Assembly: GCF_902148855.1 (NCBI RefSeq)
Contig: NC_043972.1
Coordinates: forward strand, 36,559,996-36,623,995
Source of the DNA: Sphaeramia orbicularis
Lineage: Eukaryota > Chordata > Actinopteri > Kurtiformes > Apogonidae
DNA length: 64,000 nt
Reading direction: 5' to 3'
The notes beneath the pieces were generated by a model. It saw only the letters and a list, made by a program, of their open reading frames with translations. It was not told the origin of the DNA and made no database searches. Shown piece after piece: positions 57,297 to 64,000 of this stretch. The position numbers were made by a program, and so were the translations under genes. Position 1 is the first letter of the stretch. Every line of letters starts with the position of its first letter.

Positions 57297-60193
57297 GGTA
57301 TTTTTCTTAGCATACAACCAAAACAGTCCACAGTAGTTTGCAGTTTTATTGTTTCTTTTCAGACCACTTTAATTACAATATGATGAACACAATTATTGTG
57401 TGTTTCTGCCCAGTGATCAAACAAACCTATGAAACCTTGCAGCTTTATCCTGCAGTAGTTTGTGCAATGTGTTTTTCAGCTAATTTGTGTGTGGTATGTC
57501 TGCTAAACAGATACTTTGGTGTTCCTATTAGATTATGTAAAACAGGGGAAGTCCATTTCTATATATGCACATTACAGACATTACAGCTTAGATAAACACA
57601 GTTCACCATGACATGTTGTTTTTTCTGTTTTAATGTTTACTGCTCAGTTTATCACATTATGTGTCATTTACCTGGTTTTTAAGCCGTTACACTTGGGGAG
57701 TCTTATACACACCTGTGAACTCAGCCTCAGCTCAACAAAGACAGGATGTGAATACAGTGATGCTCTACTCACTAAAGTTGTTTCAGACATGTCTCTCCCT
57801 GCAATATTTTCAGTTCATTCTGAGACATGACCACATTCCACTAAATATGATTAATGGGTAGTACTGTGCATTCGTTTCATTACACTTTGTGCAGTTATTC
57901 TTTGTTGTATTGAACAGGAAGTATGTGACAATAAAACACAACAATGAAGAATGTATGAGGTAGGAACTTAAAGAAAATTCCATCAATGTGACGTTTATAG
58001 TTCTTCATCAGTCATGTCTAACTTCTCTAAAGTTAATCTGATTTTTTTTATTTAACTTCATCTTAGTTTTATATTAGACCTAAATACACAAGATGTGATC
58101 TATGACAGAAGGCAACAACTCGGGTTTTATCAAGATCAAGGAAAGAGAATTCAATGAAGGTGGTTATGAGAATTTCTGAATTTTTGTGCCAACTATCTGA
58201 AACTCTTCACTCCCACAGTAAGAATCAAGATATTAATTGAATTGTCTTGTTGGAAATGTTTTTCTGTGTTGTTACATCTATTGCCTGGTTTTAATTAAAC
58301 AAAAAGTAATTGCACAGAACTGCTGGTTATGGAGTTACTGATTTAGGGTTTTTCACATTGTTTAAAGACACAAGATTTTTTATTGTCCAGACCTACTTTA
58401 TAACGGCTGAAACCCATATCATGTTCATTTCAGTTAATTTCCTGATGTAAAATGTCATCATGTGATTTATCATAGAACTTAAGTAAATAATTTAAAAAGA
58501 AACCTGGAAACGAATTGAAGAAATATAACAGATAACCTAAAAATAGGTTTAGGTCTGTTTATCATTGTGAATCCATGTGCCTCTAATCAGGATGTATGGC
58601 TTAAACAGTACAATAGAGTCCAGAATAACAAAGTAGATTTGTCCATAAGGCTCATTAAGTGTCACTGACCTCTTTACCTTGTTTTGAACAAATGGGGCCC
58701 TGGGTGGTGAAGGGTAGGACAGGGAGGGGTGAGCGGATTAAAACCACAAACACAAACTGTTATAATGTCAATTTCACATTAAGCTATGATTTATGATTAT
58801 TACTACTCATGTGACTCTCAACTTCACATTGTGTAAAGCATCTTTTAGCAGAAACCGTGTTAGTACTCACTGAACTTCATTTGATGCATTTAATGCCAAC
58901 AGGAAGCTGTAATATTTGACTTTGGTTTTGTAACTATGCTGTTAGGCATTACGTAACTTCTCTTAATCATACAAAATATGGAAAGTTGACGTCATTATGT
59001 TGATAGATTTTTATATGTAAGTGTATATTTAGAACAGAACGTGGTCAGTTTGTGCTGCTTAGTGTTAGGATATGGGAGATGCATAAATACATGACACTTA
59101 AGAGAGGATTAATGCAGACTTTTAGGGTACTGCATGATTCCAGTGTGTGAGGGAGGGAAAAGGTTAAAACCAAGGTTCCATTAAAACAGGCCCGCCGACC
59201 CAATTCTGCAGCGAAGGGGGATTATAACACAGGGGGGAGTGAGAGTGTTAATATGGGCCATAAACAGTACTTGACTCAGTACCTAATGCACGAGACGACG
59301 TGGAGGAGGGGGCTGAATGGAAGCAGTGGTCGTAATGGGAAGGATAAGACAGAAGTGGGGAGTTGAGTGACACTCGGCTGGACGTCAATGATTAAATGAT
59401 CTCTTGCTGGATTACTATTCCATATTCTAAATGGGAGATTTTTTAAGCTTCATAAACAAATGCACTCATTTACGGGGGATTAACAGTAATCTCTCTATTT
59501 CTATCCTTTTCTCCCTGTGCACCTCTCACTCTCTGCTCTTCTCTCTTACTGCCTCAGTGCCTGTAAATGGCACTTTCTCGTACTATGTAACAACTCTACT
59601 TACCGCTATGAGTTACTGTCTAATTGCACATGCTTCTACATTTAGCAGAAAAAGACTGAAAAAAGCTTTAACTCTTGAGTTCTATAATCAGCAGGCAGTG
59701 ACAGAGGGTGTGAGGTAATCGCTGAATAGATTACATGCACATGCTTTCACTTTTCAAACCCCTTTTTTCTTGGTTTAATGCTGTTTCTGTCTTTCAATTC
59801 TATGTGCTTTCAGAATGTAGCAACTACTGTAGGTGACATTACTCTGACGCAGTTCTTCTTTTATTTTCTTCATATTAAAAGTGTAATTATTCAATAAGGC
59901 TCAATTAGCTGTAAAAACAGTGCAGACTGACCAGGGGAGGGGAAATTACAGTGCTTTACACGCTTACCTTCATCTTATTCAGTATAAATATATACACAAG
60001 CATGCAAACACTTTACATGACAGATAAGGGGTGAAGTGTGTCAGAAACCACTAGAATTTATGTAAAGCAGACAATGTTCATGGCCAGCATAATGAGTACT
60101 TTTGTTCCTGTTACAGGATTGTCTGACTGTTCCACTTAAAACTGACGCAGATGAAAATAGATTCTCCTGGTTTGTCAGGTTTGTTCCAGCTCA
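57297..60193. other. Intergenic DNA and probable p3h3 3' untranslated region
   Basis: No recognisable protein. The part nearest 60193 is expected to hold the p3h3 3' untranslated region on the - strand, but its polyadenylation site is not clear. Several short frames lack similarity and are ignored. Confidence 0.5.
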
Positions 60194-62669
60194 TCACAGC
60201 TCATCTTTGCCCCCCGTCACCCTGCCTCTCCCTCGGTTTCTGTCCTTCGGCGCTTGGCTGCGAGCATTTCGTCCGGCTGTTGCGCTGCCCTCTGCCACCT
60301 CCTCCTTTTTGACCACTTTCTGTCCATCTGCAGCCCACATGGCCTCTGCCTCCTCACGCTCCTACAGAACAGAAACATGCACAGAAGTGACATGACAATG
60401 CTGATCTCCAGTGAAAAATAAATGCACCTGCTTATTGTTACCACAGCTTTGGGTTTTTGCTGCTAATCTAAGTTTTTTTTCATGCTTTATATTTTTATGT
60501 TATCATTTCATGTGGTTCTGTTCTATATATTACTGTACTGAAGTAGATTTTTCAGTTCAGTATTCATTTTTCTTTAAATTTTATTCCCTACATTTTACAA
60601 TATTTTTTCAGAACAGGCTTGTTATTTTAATTTGAAGGACATTATTCATTATTTGTATGTGCCATATAAAGTCAGATTTTAGAATAGAACAGAACAGAAT
60701 AGTTCTTTATTGTCACTGTTACAGGAATAATGAAAATGTTTTTAGCAGCTCTGTTCTTTAACCTTAATAGATGACAAAATAAACATTAAAAGACGTTCCC
60801 ATGGCGTGTTCATTAATGCATATCACACAGGAAGCACAAAACAAGGTGAAAGAGACAAAAAGAGAGTAGAAGGTGACACATAACTGTGACACAAAGTTGA
60901 ATTAACTTCGCACACAAACAGCTCATAGAAATATCTTTCTACAGCTTGCTTTTTATATTTTTCCTGTGAGTAACCTTCAGAGGCTTGACTATTTATGTTT
61001 TGAATCAGCAAAGGTGCATAAATATCCATGTCTATAAATAAGAATGTGTGTACTTTTGCCCCTTAAGGAATCTCCCTGTTGCTTTAAGTTAATTAACATC
61101 AACTTCATAAGTTAAACAGTTCAATAAGCATTTTCAAATGAATTTTGATTAGTTAAAGGGTCTTGCCATATGCTATATTTGTAGGAGGATTGATTGATTA
61201 TTACTTTCAAAAGTGATACGTTCTGCATTGTTTTCACGTAATTCTAATACTTAAAGCTGCAGAAGCTGACATCAGGGAGAAAAAACTCAGCACAATCTGA
61301 AAATGCCCACCATCCTTCTGTAGCTGTCTCCTCTTAGCCCAAATCATAATACCAAAGATAAAGATAACTGATCTGACACTGTTGCACACTGTGGTGAAAA
61401 AAAGAACCTTTTCCCAGCTTCGAAGTTGAGCGAAACACATTTTAACAGCGATCTTTAATTACAGCTATAGAAAAACATCCATTGACATTCAAGAGGTTTG
61501 AGTGTTTCTCATAAGACAAAGTAGCTCCAGGCATAGCTAAAAATCTCATTTCATTGATTAGAATTCAAGTTTGCAAATTCCTGACTCTAATTATCTCTTT
61601 TTGGAGTCATTAGTCTAGGGATTCATTTACTTTTTCCAGTAGTACTGAGTGTTGAATAGCTGTGCTCAATAAAGACATGAAATATTATAATTATTATTGT
61701 TATATAACTGTTTGTATGGTATTAGGTTAATCACATTCTGTTTGTCTATTCTGGTGATTTAGATGCAAATCAGATCACACTTTATGACCAATTCATGCAG
61801 AAAACTAGAAAATTTCAAAGGGTTCACATACTTTTTCTTGCCACTATTTAACTCCCCTACCTGTCTGTGATCACACAAAGTCTGTGGCACAAAGTAATTT
61901 TTCTACTGCCTGAAAACAGAGATCAGAAAAATTGATAGAATTCTTGTTTCCTGTCAGACCACTTGAATTGCAATATACCAAAAAGGTTATTATGGAATTT
62001 TGCTCGATAACGCCAATCATGCGGTAGAGCTTAACATCATTAGACAAATTATTCTGACCAATTTGTTGTTTTTTCAAATGGATATACGATCAGCCTCATC
62101 ATCATCATCTCAGACAAAGCCTAGTCATTGACCAGACATGTAAACAACCACCACATTTGCATCATCCTCCAGCACTTTTGTCACGACACCACCAACCACA
62201 TGACTGGTCAGTGCTCACCATGTCTCTGTACAGCTTCTCTTTGGTGAACCAGAGGGCCAGCGAGCACCGCCGGCCGCTGGTCACTGCAGTAACACCATGA
62301 GGATTTACTGGACCTGAGGAGAAGCCAACTAGTCGACCACAGCTTGGTTTGACTCTGGCCTGAAGATGAAGAGGAGGCAAAGGCTGAAATACCTGGAGAT
62401 CTAGCAAATATTCCTTCACAGGTTAAGAAAAGACTAGGTTAAGGTGATCAGATGCATCCAGTGTGACTTACTGTGACTGTTTTGGCATCCCTGTTAGTGA
62501 AGAATAACTCTCCACCGTCAAAGTTGTCGTTCAGGTAGAGAATGGCACTGGGGACAGAAAGACTTGATTTATTCCACCTCCAATAAACAGCTGTTACAGT
62601 TTGTACCAGTCAAGAGCTGACTTCAGAACAGCTCCAGCACAATACCTAAATAAAGAAAATAACTTTTGC

Positions 62670-62704
<35 letters not shown>

Positions 62705-64000
62705 TGTCTTCTAAAGTCTGATACTTTAGCCACTAGGGTTGAATAAATCAAAATAAAAGACATATGGTGTGTTTAAATAGTGATTTTTGCTTAAGATGAT
62801 TCTTAACTGATTGAAATGACCCAGGATTCAGCCATGTCAGTCATGATAAGAGCTGTTAAATGGAAAGGAAACATCTTCTTTAGCATCAGATCCACTGAAC
62901 CAACCATATGCAAGTAGAGGAGAGAACCCCTCAAAAACAATCAACATGACAGATGGGACGCACAGTTTCATCTTATGCAACGACTGTCTAATATGCCGAT
63001 ATGTTTGTGCCCTAAACTTTAGCTGAATATGGACATGACTGTTTGTATAAAATGTGTAAAAAGTTAATGCAGTAGAACCATTGTTTAATTCACATTAGTT
63101 ATGCCTCATTTGTTTTATTAAGCACATACGGATGCCTTAATGAAACTGTAAAAACTGGACTATAAACTGGAGAATGAAAGCAACCAAATTAGGTTGGGAA
63201 CATGTATATTTATATGATAAAATCCTACCATAAATTTGACAGATCATGTATTCAATTCAATATGTAAATTTAAGAATGATTACATGTACAGTAGTAAATT
63301 TGTTGGTCTAATTCGTAGCCCATTTTCATACAATCATACTCATTTGGGGAAATATTGATGTTTATATCTGAAATCAGCATGAACAGGACATCTTACAGGT
63401 GTAGTCATGATGTGTCCCAATATTTTGTGCATATAGTTTATAAACATCAATATTTCCTTCAAGTTTAATGGGAGATTTGTCCTCCTAAGTGAGATGTGAA
63501 GAAAAGAAACACCTGAATTCAATGTGTCCGCATACCTTTTTTTTTTTTTTAAAACAACTCATTTCTGACACGTTTTTATTATTCTCTAACTGAACAGGAT
63601 TCATCTGTGAGTACCTGAGGTCTCTGTGTATGAATGCTGGTGGTTCTTTCCAGCACTGTTTGGTCTCCGGCTCAAGAAGACAGTTGTCAACATGTACAGG
63701 GTGAGACAGATCCACCCTGCCCTCCTGATCCCCTGGGTACACGAGGATTACAAATTTCTTATCATAATCATAAAATCTGTAGATAATGCAGTTTCTATGA
63801 GACATATCAAGAATACATTAATCTCCTCTTAGTGTAGTGTGGGTTATGCCTTTATTACCTTCTACAGCAGTGCGACAGACCAGGTGTGTGAAAGAGATGA
63901 AAAGCCCTGAGGGACTCCTGAAGTATGAGTGAAGGAGTCCAATCACCCGCTCCCCAAGCTCATGTAAAAGTCTGGCATCTGACTGGTTCACCAGACCATC
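60194..64000 (-). CDS. p3h3: Prolyl 3-hydroxylase 3, C-terminal part (gene runs off window)
   Basis: Five 3' exons on the - strand with consistent phases: 64000-63859 (exon continues beyond the window), 63732-63615, 62547-62472, 62359-62219 and 60361-60194. They encode the 2-oxoglutarate/Fe(II) dioxygenase domain of collagen prolyl 3-hydroxylases: FTHLVCRTAVEG, the iron-binding HxD in HPVHVDNC, YLNDNFDGGELFF, the distal His in NPHGV, and an Arg suited to 2-oxoglutarate in VTSGRRC. The protein ends GGKDEL, an ER-retention signal, fitting modification of procollagen in the ER. The tail before it is basic and Arg-rich. P3H3 rather than P3H1/P3H2 is assigned from its place beside gnb3, the human arrangement. 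Confidence 0.88.
60362..62218 (-). other. p3h3 last intron
   Basis: A 1.86 kb AT-rich intron. A stretch at 60690-60790 with TTCTTTATTGTCACTGTTACA resembles the repeat-like segment at 4250-4420. Nothing else was recognised. Confidence 0.6.
62670..62703. repeat. (ATTG)n microsatellite
   Basis: About eight tetranucleotide units lie in the p3h3 intron between 62548 and 63614. Confidence 0.95.

Noticed and set aside
57338-57861. Possible 3' long terminal repeat after the fossil
   Set aside because: Sequence does not visibly repeat anything in 52440-53260, so no LTR is called.

Overview
The window is vertebrate nuclear DNA, almost certainly from a teleost fish. Genes are split by GT-AG introns, dinucleotide and homopolymer tracts are frequent, and the introns carry fish-type repeats. 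All five genes were assembled exon by exon from the sequence; splice phases agree throughout and the predicted lengths fit the families.

Layout, left to right: (1) 1-1250, upstream DNA with a possible 3' end of an unseen neighbour; (2) clstn3 (+), 5' non-coding exon near 1.5-1.83 kb, coding 2828-23022 in 18 exons, 948 aa, calsyntenin-3; (3) pex5 (+), CpG-rich 5' exon near 25.65-25.9 kb, coding 28601-36916 in 16 exons, 680 aa, peroxisomal targeting receptor; (4) cdca3 (+), coding 38864-41008 in 5 exons, 449 aa; (5) gnb3 (-), 45598 down to 42591 in 8 exons, 340 aa, convergent with cdca3; (6) 45.7-60.2 kb, gene-poor DNA holding a fossil Ty3/gypsy element of the Gmr1 type (about 53.26-57.30 kb) and a small inverted-repeat element just before it; (7) p3h3 (-), last five exons only, 64000 down to 60194, ending in an ER-retention KDEL.

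The order matches two blocks of human 12p13: CLSTN3-PEX5, and P3H3-GNB3 facing CDCA3. In human these blocks lie a few hundred kb apart with other genes between; here pex5 is followed directly by cdca3. The genes do not form one pathway: they cover synaptic adhesion, peroxisome import, cell-cycle control, G-protein signalling and collagen modification in the ER.

I found no new defence, mobile or metabolic system. The most interesting points are two adjacent PEX5L-type exons in pex5, the integrase-before-reverse-transcriptase order and SCAN-like gag of the retroelement fossil, a CCAAT/CHR-like promoter at cdca3, and microsatellite or poly-T tracts that serve directly as polypyrimidine tracts of three coding exons.
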